DNA from: Paenibacillus sp. J5C2022
GTDB taxonomy: Bacteria; Bacillota; Bacilli; Paenibacillales; Paenibacillaceae
NCBI RefSeq assembly: GCF_025567625.1
Contig: NZ_JAOQJC010000010.1
Coordinates: 62,001 to 126,000 of the forward strand
Length of the DNA: 64,000 bases
Direction: 5' to 3'
Of this stretch, positions 7,559-16,673 are shown piece after piece. How positions within the stretch are numbered: position 1 is the stretch's first letter; each line of letters opens with the position of its first letter. Made by a program: the position numbers and the translations under genes. The notes beneath the pieces are model-generated. The model was not told the DNA's origin, did no database searches, and saw only the letters and a list, made by a program, of their open reading frames with translations.

Positions 7559-9157
7559 ATGAAGATGAAAAAATTCGTTAGTGTGTTGGCGGCAACAACG
7601 GTCTTGACGGGGGCGCTTGCGGCGTGCTCCTCTTCGCCGAAAAATGCGGAGCCGGAGCCGACGCAATCCGCCGAGGCGCCGGATCAAGGAAACGCCAACG
7701 AGAATCCTTATCTCGCTTCGGAAAAACCGTTGAAGCTCACGGTTCATATGGGAACCAAGGATTCGGGCGTATTCAATAATGATTGGCCGATATTCAAGAA
7801 AGCGGCGGAATTGACCAATGTTACGCTTGAGGGCACATTGCCGGTAACTGTGTCCGATTTCAGCGAGACGTTCAGCATTGTCATCGCTTCCGGCTCGCTT
7901 CCCGATATTATGCAGGCTTTGTCCAAGGACTTCTTGCAATACGGACCCGAAGGCGCATTCCTGTCGCTTAACGACTTGATCGATGAGCATGCTCCTCATC
8001 TGAAGAAGTTCATGGAGGAGAATCCGCAAGTGAGAAGCGCGGCATCGGATAACGACGGCAACATGTGGTTCATCCCGTTCATCGCGGACGGCGAAGCGGA
8101 GAAGGGATGGTTCATCCGCAAGGATTGGCTGGAGACGCTGGGCCTGGAAGAGCCGAAGACGGTCGATGAGCTGTACAAGGTCATAACGGCGTTCGTGAAC
8201 GATGACCCGAACGGCAACGGCAAGAAGGATGAGGTGGGCTTCTTCCATAGAAATACCTCGATCGGCATTGAAGGGCTGATGGCGCTGTGGAACGCTTATC
8301 CGAGCTTCCGCGCCTTCGACGATCAAGTCATATTCGGTCCGCTTGAGCCGGAATACGGCGACGCTATGGCGAATATGGCCAAGTGGTATAAAGAGGGCCT
8401 TATCGACAAAGAGATCTTTACGCGTGGCGGCAAAGCGAGAGATATACTGCTTGCGGACAATCTGGGCAGCTTGACGCATGATTTCTTCGCATCTACGGGC
8501 AACTACAACGAGCAGCTTCAAGGCAAAATTGAAGGGTTCCGCTTCGAGCCGATGCTGCCTCCGGCAGACGTGAACGGCGTTGTGAAAGAGCCGTCAAAGC
8601 GGGATCGTGCCAAAAACTACGGCTGGGGAATCTCGCATAGCAATCCGGACCCGGTCGCAACCATTAAATATTTTGACTTCTGGTTCTCAGAGGAAGGAAG
8701 ACGGATGGCCAACTTTGGGATCGAAGGCGATACTTACAACATGGTAGACGGCAAGCCGATCTTCACAGATATGGTGCTGAAATCGGATAAAGCGCCGGTG
8801 GACGTCATTCGCGAGACGGGAGCGCAATCGAACTTCGGCTTCCAGCAGGATTATTTCTACGAGGAGCAATGGACGCTTCCGCTTGCCATGGAAGGCATTA
8901 ATCAATATAAAGAAAATGATGTGTTCATGGACAAATATCCCGTACTGAAATTTACAGAAGAAGAGCAGAACGAACTCCAGAAGCTGAGTCCCAAAGTAGA
9001 CACCTATATTGTCGAAACGAGGCAGCAATGGATACTGGGAGCCAAGCCGGTCGATCACGCGGCATTCGTCAAGGAGCTTGAGAAGCTTGGTGCACGTCGT
9101 CTGGTCGAAATCAATCAGGCGGCTTACGATCGCTATATAGCCGAGCTGAATCAATAA
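7559..9157 (+). CDS. Extracellular sugar-binding lipoprotein (locus A)
   Basis: A 532-residue solute-binding protein of the LplA type. The signal peptide ends in the lipobox LAACSSS, so the mature protein is tethered to the outer face of the membrane. The two-lobed binding fold shows the usual marks, such as GSLPDIM in the first lobe and a calcium-loop-like DDPNGNGKKDEVGF near residue 220. It delivers oligosaccharides to the two permeases encoded upstream. A long stem-loop follows the gene and probably raises its mRNA level relative to its neighbours. Ligand is unknown but expected to be an unsaturated uronate oligosaccharide. Confidence 0.92.
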   Translation: MKMKKFVSVLAATTVLTGALAACSSSPKNAEPEPTQSAEAPDQGNANENPYLASEKPLKLTVHMGTKDSGVFNNDWPIFKKAAELTNVTLEGTLPVTVSDFSETFSIVIASGSLPDIMQALSKDFLQYGPEGAFLSLNDLIDEHAPHLKKFMEENPQVRSAASDNDGNMWFIPFIADGEAEKGWFIRKDWLETLGLEEPKTVDELYKVITAFVNDDPNGNGKKDEVGFFHRNTSIGIEGLMALWNAYPSFRAFDDQVIFGPLEPEYGDAMANMAKWYKEGLIDKEIFTRGGKARDILLADNLGSLTHDFFASTGNYNEQLQGKIEGFRFEPMLPPADVNGVVKEPSKRDRAKNYGWGISHSNPDPVATIKYFDFWFSEEGRRMANFGIEGDTYNMVDGKPIFTDMVLKSDKAPVDVIRETGAQSNFGFQQDYFYEEQWTLPLAMEGINQYKENDVFMDKYPVLKFTEEEQNELQKLSPKVDTYIVETRQQWILGAKPVDHAAFVKELEKLGARRLVEINQAAYDRYIAELNQ

Positions 9158-9168
9158 TCGGGAAGGGA

Positions 9169-9240
9169 AAAGGCTGTAAACCGGATGCATTCATGAGCTG
9201 TAGTCAAGCGATGAAAGATGCTGAAAGGTTTACAGCCTTT
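9169..9240 (+). promoter_or_regulatory. Long intercistronic stem-loop after the binding-protein gene
   Basis: AAAGGCTGTAAACC (9169-9182) pairs perfectly with GGTTTACAGCCTTT (9227-9240) across a 44-base loop, ending just before the ribosome site of the next gene. Such hairpins protect the 3' end of abundant binding-protein mRNA. There is no true T-run, so partial read-through into the lyase gene is expected. Confidence 0.6.
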
Positions 9241-9257
9241 GAAAAGGAGATGAGCGC

Positions 9258-11207
9258 TTGAGCTTGCAAAGTTGGCTGAAGGAGCCGATGTCCTCATCGG
9301 AGCTGCTGAACCGATTGCGCTCCCGGCTGGAGCCGATGGATGCCAAGGCAGACTACATTGCCCGTCATATGCCGGAGCTGGCTCGGGATACGATCGCTAA
9401 TGCGGAATTGGCTTATCAGGGGATGATTAAGCTCCCTGGCACGGGAGGAGTGAGGGAATTTGTCGGCAATCCGCCATGCTGGCTGGAGCGCAGGCATAAT
9501 GACAACGAGTACCTATGGCAGCTTAACCGGATGAACCATTGGCAGGATCTGTTGGAGGCCTATTCCTTGACGAAGGAGGAGAGATACGGGCGCAAGGTCG
9601 TCGATGAGCTGCTGGACTGGATTCAGACAGTGGAGATAACGGAAGACCTGCTGGATCGGCCGCTGAGCTATTATAGTGAGTGTCATCCGCTTCGGGCATT
9701 GGAGCTCGGCATTCGCAGCTATAAGACATGGCCGCTAGTGCTGGAGCATCTGGGACATAGCGAGCTGTTCACCGCCGAAGTGCTGGAGCGATATATAGCC
9801 GCCGTCCGCATGCAAATGATCATTTTGCGTAAAGTGTCGCCGCAGTTGTGGCCCAATGCGGATCATAATCATTATTTGATGGAATGCCTGGGCATCTTGA
9901 CCACGTCGCTTTATTTCCCTGAGCTGAAGGAAGCGGAGGAATGGAAAGCGTTCGCGATTGATGGCATTGAGAAATGCTGCATGGCGCAGTTGACGGAGGA
10001 CGGTGGACAGATCGAGGGCTGTCCGTCGTATCATAACGGCTGCATGTTCTGGTTCGGACTGGCGGTCGTGCTCGCGAAGCGGTTCGGCTTCCGCTTCTCG
10101 GAGGCCTATATGGAACGATTCAGGAGCAATCTGGATTATTCGATCTATTCGCTGCGGCCTACGGGGAAGTGCGTGCCGGTCGGAGATTCGCATGCCAATC
10201 ATCTGGCGGTTATGGGAGGCGTATACGGTTATTTCGCCTTGGACGACAGCACATGGCTCGGGCTCGCCGCGAATCTGATTGATGCGGCAGAGGTCATGCG
10301 GGAGGCAGGCAAGCATGCATGGCGCGCGCTTGACGTGCGGCAGTTCGCGGAGGATCTGCGCATCGTGCAAGACAAGCCGTTTCAATGCGACAAGCGGACG
10401 ACCTTCTGGAATCGCACGCTGCATCAGGCGATTATTCGCAGCGGCTGGGATACCGAGGCGCTCAGCTTCTTGTTCACTTGCAGAAGTCCGATTCAAAATT
10501 TCCATGCCCATATCGATCTGATGAGCTTCGACTTTACGGCGCTCGGCAAGGATATGGTGTGTGATCCCGGCATTTTCTGCTATCGGGACGATGAGGACCG
10601 CAAACAGTTCAAAAGCTCGAACTATCATTCCACGCTTTTAATCGACGAGAGGGATCACTTCGAGTATAGGGGCTCATTCCATTACGGTCCGCAAAAAAAC
10701 GGAGAAATTTATAATGTGGATAACAGGGAGTTTTATCAAATTGCAAGCGCTTACCACTTGAATTACGAGCCGATCGTCCATCATCGCCATATTGCGCTGG
10801 TCGATAGCCGATTCATCGTCGTTGCGGATCGTGTGGAGGGGCTGGAGGGGAATAACGTTCAACGTTATTTCCACCTGGATTTCACCGATGTGCGGGAATG
10901 TCCGGGCGGTGTCATGGCAGCAAGCGATATCGCTAATCTGGCCATTTATTCGAGCGGGCTGGAGCGGCCGGAGTTCCTGCCGGGCAGATTGTCGGATACG
11001 AACGATGTGGCGAGACCGGCTACGAGAGTCCGCTTCCAAGGCAGGTACAGCGGCACGGCAGTCATGCTGACGGTGCTTATTCCGTATCAAGGCGAAGAGC
11101 TTCCGGAAGTGCGGATACGCGAAGCGGAGAGCGGCGTCTTCGAATTCACACATGAAGAACGTTATCGGATTGCCGTATATGGCAAGGATATGCGGATTCA
11201 TAAATGA
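9258..11207 (+). CDS. Heparinase II/III-fold polysaccharide lyase, cytoplasmic
   Basis: A 649-residue protein with the (alpha/alpha)-toroid plus beta-sandwich architecture of heparinase II/III-like lyases (PL12, PL15, PL17 and PL21 relatives). Candidate catalytic residues appear in the expected order: Asn204-His205 in PNADHNHYLMEC, Tyr258 in EGCPSYHN, and His416/His418 in NFHAHIDLMSFD. There is no signal peptide, so it would act as an oligosaccharide lyase on imported chains, and the GH88 enzyme would take its unsaturated products. The start is a TTG nine bases after AAAAGGAG; no in-frame ATG fits. The stop overlaps the next reading frame, suggesting co-transcription. Exact glycan is undetermined. 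Confidence 0.85.
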   Translation: MSLQSWLKEPMSSSELLNRLRSRLEPMDAKADYIARHMPELARDTIANAELAYQGMIKLPGTGGVREFVGNPPCWLERRHNDNEYLWQLNRMNHWQDLLEAYSLTKEERYGRKVVDELLDWIQTVEITEDLLDRPLSYYSECHPLRALELGIRSYKTWPLVLEHLGHSELFTAEVLERYIAAVRMQMIILRKVSPQLWPNADHNHYLMECLGILTTSLYFPELKEAEEWKAFAIDGIEKCCMAQLTEDGGQIEGCPSYHNGCMFWFGLAVVLAKRFGFRFSEAYMERFRSNLDYSIYSLRPTGKCVPVGDSHANHLAVMGGVYGYFALDDSTWLGLAANLIDAAEVMREAGKHAWRALDVRQFAEDLRIVQDKPFQCDKRTTFWNRTLHQAIIRSGWDTEALSFLFTCRSPIQNFHAHIDLMSFDFTALGKDMVCDPGIFCYRDDEDRKQFKSSNYHSTLLIDERDHFEYRGSFHYGPQKNGEIYNVDNREFYQIASAYHLNYEPIVHHRHIALVDSRFIVVADRVEGLEGNNVQRYFHLDFTDVRECPGGVMAASDIANLAIYSSGLERPEFLPGRLSDTNDVARPATRVRFQGRYSGTAVMLTVLIPYQGEELPEVRIREAESGVFEFTHEERYRIAVYGKDMRIHK

Positions 11208-11227
11208 CTCTGAGAGGAGCAATGAGA

Positions 11228-14200
11228 ATGTGTAAAAAAACGTATCGATTCATCGGTGTACTGTTGTGTATGGTTCTGGGGATGAGCGGAATAACGGGCG
11301 CCGCGCTTCCTGCGTCGGCAGAAGCGAATATTGCCGTGCACTTGTATGACGATTTCGAGGATTATGCGAAAACGGGCGCTCCGCCAAGCGGCTTCGAGAT
11401 GACAGGCAATGCTGCCGTGAAAAGCTCAAGCGGCGCGCTTCGGAACGAGCATACTGTTCCCAACGGAACGAGCGTGTCTCTTCGTATCGAGGAAAGTGTG
11501 CCCGATCAGCCGGATGCAGGATTAGCCAAGCGATTCGGGGCGGACGATCTGACCGGCGAGCTTATAGTCGACTTCGAGATAAAGCTGCTTGATCGCAACG
11601 GCAGCCGATTCATCGAGATGAAGGATAGCGGCAACAAAGGCATAACGCTCGCCAGTATCGGCACGGATGGCATGCTGAAGCTGGGAATGAGCAAGGTTCC
11701 GCTGCAATTGAATCAATGGCACAGACTTTCCTTCGCCATGAATGTGGAAGGAAGCGCCATGACGGCCTCTCTTTATGTGGACGGAGAGAAGAAGCTGGAT
11801 TCGATTGCGCTGAACAACAGCAATCAAGCGGCGGGGATGAATTATATCAGAGTAAGAGCCAAGAGAGTATCGCCGGCCGATCTGCAGCCGGATACGGAAG
11901 GCAATCATAACTTTACCACTTTGCTTGATCAAATGCGGGTGTATGAGGGCTCTGAGCTGAAGACGATGGAAGAGCTGGAGGAGCTTCAAAGACCGGAATC
12001 GCTGATGGATTTCGACAATGAGCTGGGCATTTCGATTCAGGATCGGCTGGCCGGCGCACTGGCCATGATGCTGAATAATCCCAATGCGGTCATGGACAAT
12101 GTCAGAATGGTTAACGCATTCAATGAACAGACTGAGCCGCACAAGGTGGATGGAACCGTCATCGTGCCGCTGCGCCGAATTGGCGAATTATTTGGTATCG
12201 ACGTGCAAATAAGCGGCAAAAGCGCCCGTGCGAAAGTAAACGGACAGATGAATGTCGTGACGAAGAATCATGCCGTTATTGGCGGCGTCGTTCATCCTAC
12301 CGAGCATATTGCATTTATTGCCGGCGAGGTGCTGGTGCCGCTTGATATGGCGGCAAGCATTTTGCAGAAGCAGGTCTATACGGATTACAAAGGCAGGGGG
12401 CTTATCGTCATAGGCGACGATGCGCAGCCGTTCGACGATGCGCTTGACCGGGCGGACGAAAATATAAAGCCGAGGGACAATGAGAAGTTTTATATTGAGG
12501 AAGCGGTAAAGCAGATCGTGTATGATCGCCCGAGCGGCGAGCAAGCGATGAACCGCCTGATCGACTACAATGCTCCGCATCCGAGAGTGCTGGCGACGTC
12601 CTCCGATTTCGACCGGATTAAAGCCATGCTGCTGCAGAACGAGCCAACGATTGGCAAGTGGTACGAGGATATCCGGAAGCAGGGTGAAAAGCACCTCGCC
12701 ATGCCGCTCCCTACCGACGACCTGCCGGACGGCAGACGCATGATCGGCTCCAGGCAGGTCGGACCGCTTGTGATCAATCTGGGCATGCTCTATCATCTTA
12801 GCGACGATGCGGTCAAGAAGGAGCAGTACAAGCAGCGCATATGGGATGAAGTGTATGCCGTCTCGCAATTTCCAAGCTGGAATGAAGACAATGAATTTTT
12901 GAATACGGCGGAGTTTATGGAGGGCGTGGCGATCGCCTATGACTGGCTGTACGATGCTTGGACACCTGCCCAACGGCAGCTGCTGGAAGAGGCGATTGTT
13001 CAGAAAGGATTGATTAAATCTCTAGAAGCCTATAACAAAAATGTATGGTGGATTCATACTTATCCCCGAGCGAACAACTGGAATGCGGTAAGCAACGGCT
13101 CCACGATACTGGCCTTAATGGCAATCGGGGACGTGGACAAGTCGATTGCGCTTCCATCAAAAGAAACGGTGACGATGCAGCAGTTCGGAGGCAAGATACT
13201 GGATATTGCCTTCAATGCGCTGGAGGACTTTATCCTGCTGGAGTTCACGCCGGATGGCGCATGGGCGGAGGGGCCAAGCTACTGGAAATATACGTTGGAG
13301 TATATTGTCCGCTTTATTTCCTCAATGGAGACGGCGCTCGGCACCAGCTACGGCTACGATCAGACGCCCGGGCTGGACAAGACAGCTTACTTCCCAACCT
13401 TCTTAAGCGGAGCTGTGGGTTCGCTTAACTACGGCGATGCCTCGAACAATAAAGTCATCTCCGCGGAGGAGCTGTGGATCGCCAAGACATACGGGGACAG
13501 GCTGCTGGCTTCCGTTCATCTGGACAACAAAGTGAAATACAGAAACGCAGGATCGGAATTGGAAATGCTGTGGTACGAGCCAAGCTTCTATATGCCCGGT
13601 CAGATGCTTGAGCTGGATCGTTATTTCAGCGGAACGGAAGTGGCGACATTCCGAAGCAAGTGGGATGACCCTGCCGCGACCTTCCTTGGCCTTAAGGCGG
13701 GGAACAACGTTGTGAGCCACGGCCACTACGATCTGGGCAGCTTTGTCTTCGAAGCGCTGGGCCAGCAGTGGGCGATCGATCTGGGCAAGGACGATTACAA
13801 TCTGCCCGGCTATTCCAATTACGACAAGGAGCGGCTGACGTATTACCGCCTGAATCCGGAAGGCCACAATACGCTGGTTATTAACCCGGATGGCGGCGCG
13901 CAGCAAAATATTAAAGCCTTCTCGAAAATAGAAAAGACGGAAAGCAAGCCGCTGGGCGGATTCGCAATCGCCAATCTTGCCGAAGCATACGACGGGCAGG
14001 TGTCCGAGGCGAAGCGGGGCGTCATGCTGGCTTCCAACCGGATGAGAGCGACCATCCAGGATGAGGTTCAATTCCTGTCTCCATCGACAGCCTACTGGTT
14101 CATGCATACGGAGGCTGAGATTGAGATCGGCGAGGACGGCCAATCCGCAGTGTTCAGCAAAGGCGGGGAGAAGCTGTGGGTCGGCTTGAACAGCGACGCC

Positions 14201-15130
14201 CGCGACGAGTCCGGCGAGCCGGTATCCGCCCGATTCGCAGTGATGGATGCACAGCCGCTGCCGGAATCTCCGAATCCGGCGAATCAGAATGCCAATGAGG
14301 GCATTCGCAAGCTGTATGTCAAGCTTGACGGAGTGAAGGAAATGCGCTTGACGGTAACGATGATTCCGATTGTCGGCGCTGCGGAAGACATGGATACGAC
14401 AATCGTTCCCATGCCGCTGGGGCAGTGGAGCATTGCGGACGGCGATCTCATTGTTCCGGTTATTCAAGGGGCCGGCATTGACGGCAAGGCTGTCGAAGGC
14501 TTCGACGAGCGGACGTTCAACTATACGATTGCGTACCCGCTGGATTATACGGATGTCCCTGACTTGACATTCACGTATGATCAGACTCGCTATCAGGTTC
14601 AGGTTGTGCCGGCGGATGAGGTGCCGGGGGTAACGAAGCTGATCGTCTCTTCCTTGCAAAGTCCGGAAATTAAGAGCGTCTATTATTTCCATTACAAGCT
14701 GGTTCCTATGAACGGCGAAGAGGAGCGATTGGCGGAGCTTCCAATCGCGGCCGTGTCCGCCAGCGCATCGCAGGCTGACAAAGGCAATACGGAAGACAAA
14801 GCGATAGACGGCAATTTCGATACGTACTGGGGAGCCGAGGGCGATCAATGGATCATGTTCGACCTGGGTGAAGCGCGAACGCTGAACAGCGTCGGCATTG
14901 CATTCATACGCGGCAACGAGCGCAGCTTCAAGTTCGACATCGAGACTTCTATGGATGGCGTCTCCTGGTACAAGTCATTCTCCGGGCAAAGCAGCGGCGA
15001 AACGCTCGCTCTTGAGAAAACATATGTCAGACAGCATGATGCCCGCTATGTGCGGATTACGGGTCATGGCAACAGTATTAATCAATGGAATTCGTATGCC
15101 GAGGTTCGCTTATATCAATTGCAGCAATAG
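11228..15130 (+). CDS. Large secreted heparinase II/III-like protein with discoidin domain
   Basis: A multidomain exported protein of about 1,300 residues. A signal peptide ending ALPASAEA is followed by a LamG-like beta-sandwich (about 30-240), a segment resembling copper-amine-oxidase N-terminal stalk domains (VIVPLRRIGELFGI, about 280-400), a heparinase II/III toroid and sandwich (about 450-1100; candidates in NNWNAVSNGSTI, EGPSYWKY and VSHGHYDLGSF) and a C-terminal F5/8 type C (CBM32-like) domain from about 1160. It probably cuts the polymer outside the cell. The ATG at 11228 is chosen because GGAG lies eight bases upstream; in-frame ATGs at 11204 and 11222 are less well placed. Confidence 0.85.
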   Translation: MCKKTYRFIGVLLCMVLGMSGITGAALPASAEANIAVHLYDDFEDYAKTGAPPSGFEMTGNAAVKSSSGALRNEHTVPNGTSVSLRIEESVPDQPDAGLAKRFGADDLTGELIVDFEIKLLDRNGSRFIEMKDSGNKGITLASIGTDGMLKLGMSKVPLQLNQWHRLSFAMNVEGSAMTASLYVDGEKKLDSIALNNSNQAAGMNYIRVRAKRVSPADLQPDTEGNHNFTTLLDQMRVYEGSELKTMEELEELQRPESLMDFDNELGISIQDRLAGALAMMLNNPNAVMDNVRMVNAFNEQTEPHKVDGTVIVPLRRIGELFGIDVQISGKSARAKVNGQMNVVTKNHAVIGGVVHPTEHIAFIAGEVLVPLDMAASILQKQVYTDYKGRGLIVIGDDAQPFDDALDRADENIKPRDNEKFYIEEAVKQIVYDRPSGEQAMNRLIDYNAPHPRVLATSSDFDRIKAMLLQNEPTIGKWYEDIRKQGEKHLAMPLPTDDLPDGRRMIGSRQVGPLVINLGMLYHLSDDAVKKEQYKQRIWDEVYAVSQFPSWNEDNEFLNTAEFMEGVAIAYDWLYDAWTPAQRQLLEEAIVQKGLIKSLEAYNKNVWWIHTYPRANNWNAVSNGSTILALMAIGDVDKSIALPSKETVTMQQFGGKILDIAFNALEDFILLEFTPDGAWAEGPSYWKYTLEYIVRFISSMETALGTSYGYDQTPGLDKTAYFPTFLSGAVGSLNYGDASNNKVISAEELWIAKTYGDRLLASVHLDNKVKYRNAGSELEMLWYEPSFYMPGQMLELDRYFSGTEVATFRSKWDDPAATFLGLKAGNNVVSHGHYDLGSFVFEALGQQWAIDLGKDDYNLPGYSNYDKERLTYYRLNPEGHNTLVINPDGGAQQNIKAFSKIEKTESKPLGGFAIANLAEAYDGQVSEAKRGVMLASNRMRATIQDEVQFLSPSTAYWFMHTEAEIEIGEDGQSAVFSKGGEKLWVGLNSDARDESGEPVSARFAVMDAQPLPESPNPANQNANEGIRKLYVKLDGVKEMRLTVTMIPIVGAAEDMDTTIVPMPLGQWSIADGDLIVPVIQGAGIDGKAVEGFDERTFNYTIAYPLDYTDVPDLTFTYDQTRYQVQVVPADEVPGVTKLIVSSLQSPEIKSVYYFHYKLVPMNGEEERLAELPIAAVSASASQADKGNTEDKAIDGNFDTYWGAEGDQWIMFDLGEARTLNSVGIAFIRGNERSFKFDIETSMDGVSWYKSFSGQSSGETLALEKTYVRQHDARYVRITGHGNSINQWNSYAEVRLYQLQQ

Positions 15131-15156
15131 CTGCAGCAAGAAGAGGGGAAGAGAGT

Positions 15157-16656
15157 ATGAAGCTTTTATGGGGAGATTTGCATAATCATTGCGGCATTAC
15201 TTATGGATTCGGCGCACTGGAGCATGCGCTGGAAGCGGCGAAGAGCCAGCTCGACTTCTGTGCCATTATCGGTCACGCGATGTGGCCGGATATGCCGGGC
15301 AGAACGGACGCAACGGCTTTCCTGGTCGACTTCCACAATGAAGGATTCGCCAAATTGCGAGAGGATTGGGAGAACGTTCGCTCCAAGGTGAAGGAAGCGA
15401 ACATTGCGCATGAATTCGTGACCTTCCAGGGCTATGAGATTCATTCCAGCGCATTCGGCGATCATCATATCTTGTCGCCAAGCGATGAGCTGCCGCTGGA
15501 GTATGCGGCTTCGCCTCAGGATCTGGCCGATCAGCTGGCTGCGTATGACGCCATCGCCGTGCCGCATCATATCGGCTACACGCCAGGGTATCGCGGCATT
15601 GACTGGGAGGCATTCCGTTCCGATATTTCGCCGATTGTCGAGGTGTTCTCCAAGCATGGCTGCGGCATGTCGGATTCCAGCAGTTATCCTTACTACCATA
15701 CGATGGGGCCGAAGGATTCCCGCAATACGGTACTGACCGGGCTCAAGAAAGGAAAGAAATTCAGCTTCGCCGGCTCCACCGATCATCATGCAGGCTATCC
15801 CGGTTCATACGGCGACGGCAGGGTGGCCGTATGGGCGAAGGAGAAAACGCGCGAATCGATATGGGAGGCGATCAAAGCCGGCCGTACATATGCGGTAACG
15901 GGAGACAAGATTGCCTGCCGCTTCTCCGTTAACGGCGCCGAGATGGGCAGCAGCCTTGAAACCTCGGAGCCGAGACAGCTTGTGTTGGATGCGGAGTGCT
16001 GCGACTACATCGACAAAATCACCATTTATAAAAATGCCAAGCCATGGAAAGCGTTGGCGGGCGAGAGCTTGGTGCGTAAGGAGAGTCAAGGCGGCATTGG
16101 AACCTATAAAGTGCGAATAGAGCTTGGCTGGGGCAGCGAGAGAGAGGGGTATAGCTGGAAGGCGAAAGCACGGGTTAGCGGCGGCAAGCTGCTGTCGGTG
16201 GACAGCTGCTTCCGGGGCCAAAGCGTGTTGGCGCCTGAGCCCGGCATGCGGGATAACCCCGATATGAACAAGCTGGGCAATGAAATCGTGGCACAATCGG
16301 AAGAGGGTCTTGCCTGGACCTGCACCACCTTCCAGAACCCTTCTACCCTGCATCCGGCAACGGCGGCGGTTGTGCTGGAGATCGAAGGCGACGAAGCGAC
16401 CAGGCTTGCCGTTCAGGCTAACGGTATGGAGAAAGAAGTAAGCGTGGGAGAGCTGCTGGAAGGGTCAAGGTCGATGCATATCCATTCTTACAATTCGGAA
16501 GCGCTGCTTATTCATCGCGCCGTTCCGAAATCCGCTTATCAAGTGCATCTGGAGTGGAGCGACACTGAAAAAGAGCTGGAGACGGATGTGTATTATGCGG
16601 AAATTCGTCAGGCGAACAACCAGTTCGCCTGGATATCGCCTGTGTTCGTCAGCTAG
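15157..16656 (+). CDS. PHP-type metallohydrolase (CehA/McbA-like)
   Basis: A 499-residue protein. The N-terminus MKLLWGDLHNHCG carries the first PHP metal motif (Asp7, His9, His11), followed by IIGHAMWPD, VPHHIGY and GSTDHHAGYPG, which supply further metal ligands. PHP enzymes of this branch hydrolyse phosphoester or related bonds with two or three metal ions. No signal peptide is seen. The ATG at 15157 follows GAGGGGAAGAGAG; an upstream in-frame extension to 15085 overlaps the previous gene and is unlikely. As the last gene of the locus A operon it may act on an imported, modified sugar, but no reaction can be assigned. The C-terminal half looks like a beta-rich accessory domain. Confidence 0.8.
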   Translation: MKLLWGDLHNHCGITYGFGALEHALEAAKSQLDFCAIIGHAMWPDMPGRTDATAFLVDFHNEGFAKLREDWENVRSKVKEANIAHEFVTFQGYEIHSSAFGDHHILSPSDELPLEYAASPQDLADQLAAYDAIAVPHHIGYTPGYRGIDWEAFRSDISPIVEVFSKHGCGMSDSSSYPYYHTMGPKDSRNTVLTGLKKGKKFSFAGSTDHHAGYPGSYGDGRVAVWAKEKTRESIWEAIKAGRTYAVTGDKIACRFSVNGAEMGSSLETSEPRQLVLDAECCDYIDKITIYKNAKPWKALAGESLVRKESQGGIGTYKVRIELGWGSEREGYSWKAKARVSGGKLLSVDSCFRGQSVLAPEPGMRDNPDMNKLGNEIVAQSEEGLAWTCTTFQNPSTLHPATAAVVLEIEGDEATRLAVQANGMEKEVSVGELLEGSRSMHIHSYNSEALLIHRAVPKSAYQVHLEWSDTEKELETDVYYAEIRQANNQFAWISPVFVS

Positions 16657-16673
16657 CTATACGATGCAATGTC

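Noticed and set aside
7526..8521. 331-codon minus-strand frame opposite the locus A binding protein
   Set aside because: It is an antisense shadow of a well-supported lipoprotein gene and is rich in Arg/His-type codons typical of such shadows.
10742..10756. cre-like sequence AAGCGCTT inside the lyase gene
   Set aside because: It lies deep in a coding sequence away from any promoter and is explained by codon use.
13403..14848. 481-codon minus-strand frame opposite the large heparinase-like gene
   Set aside because: The sense strand encodes conserved domains throughout; the antisense frame has no ribosome site or motif.
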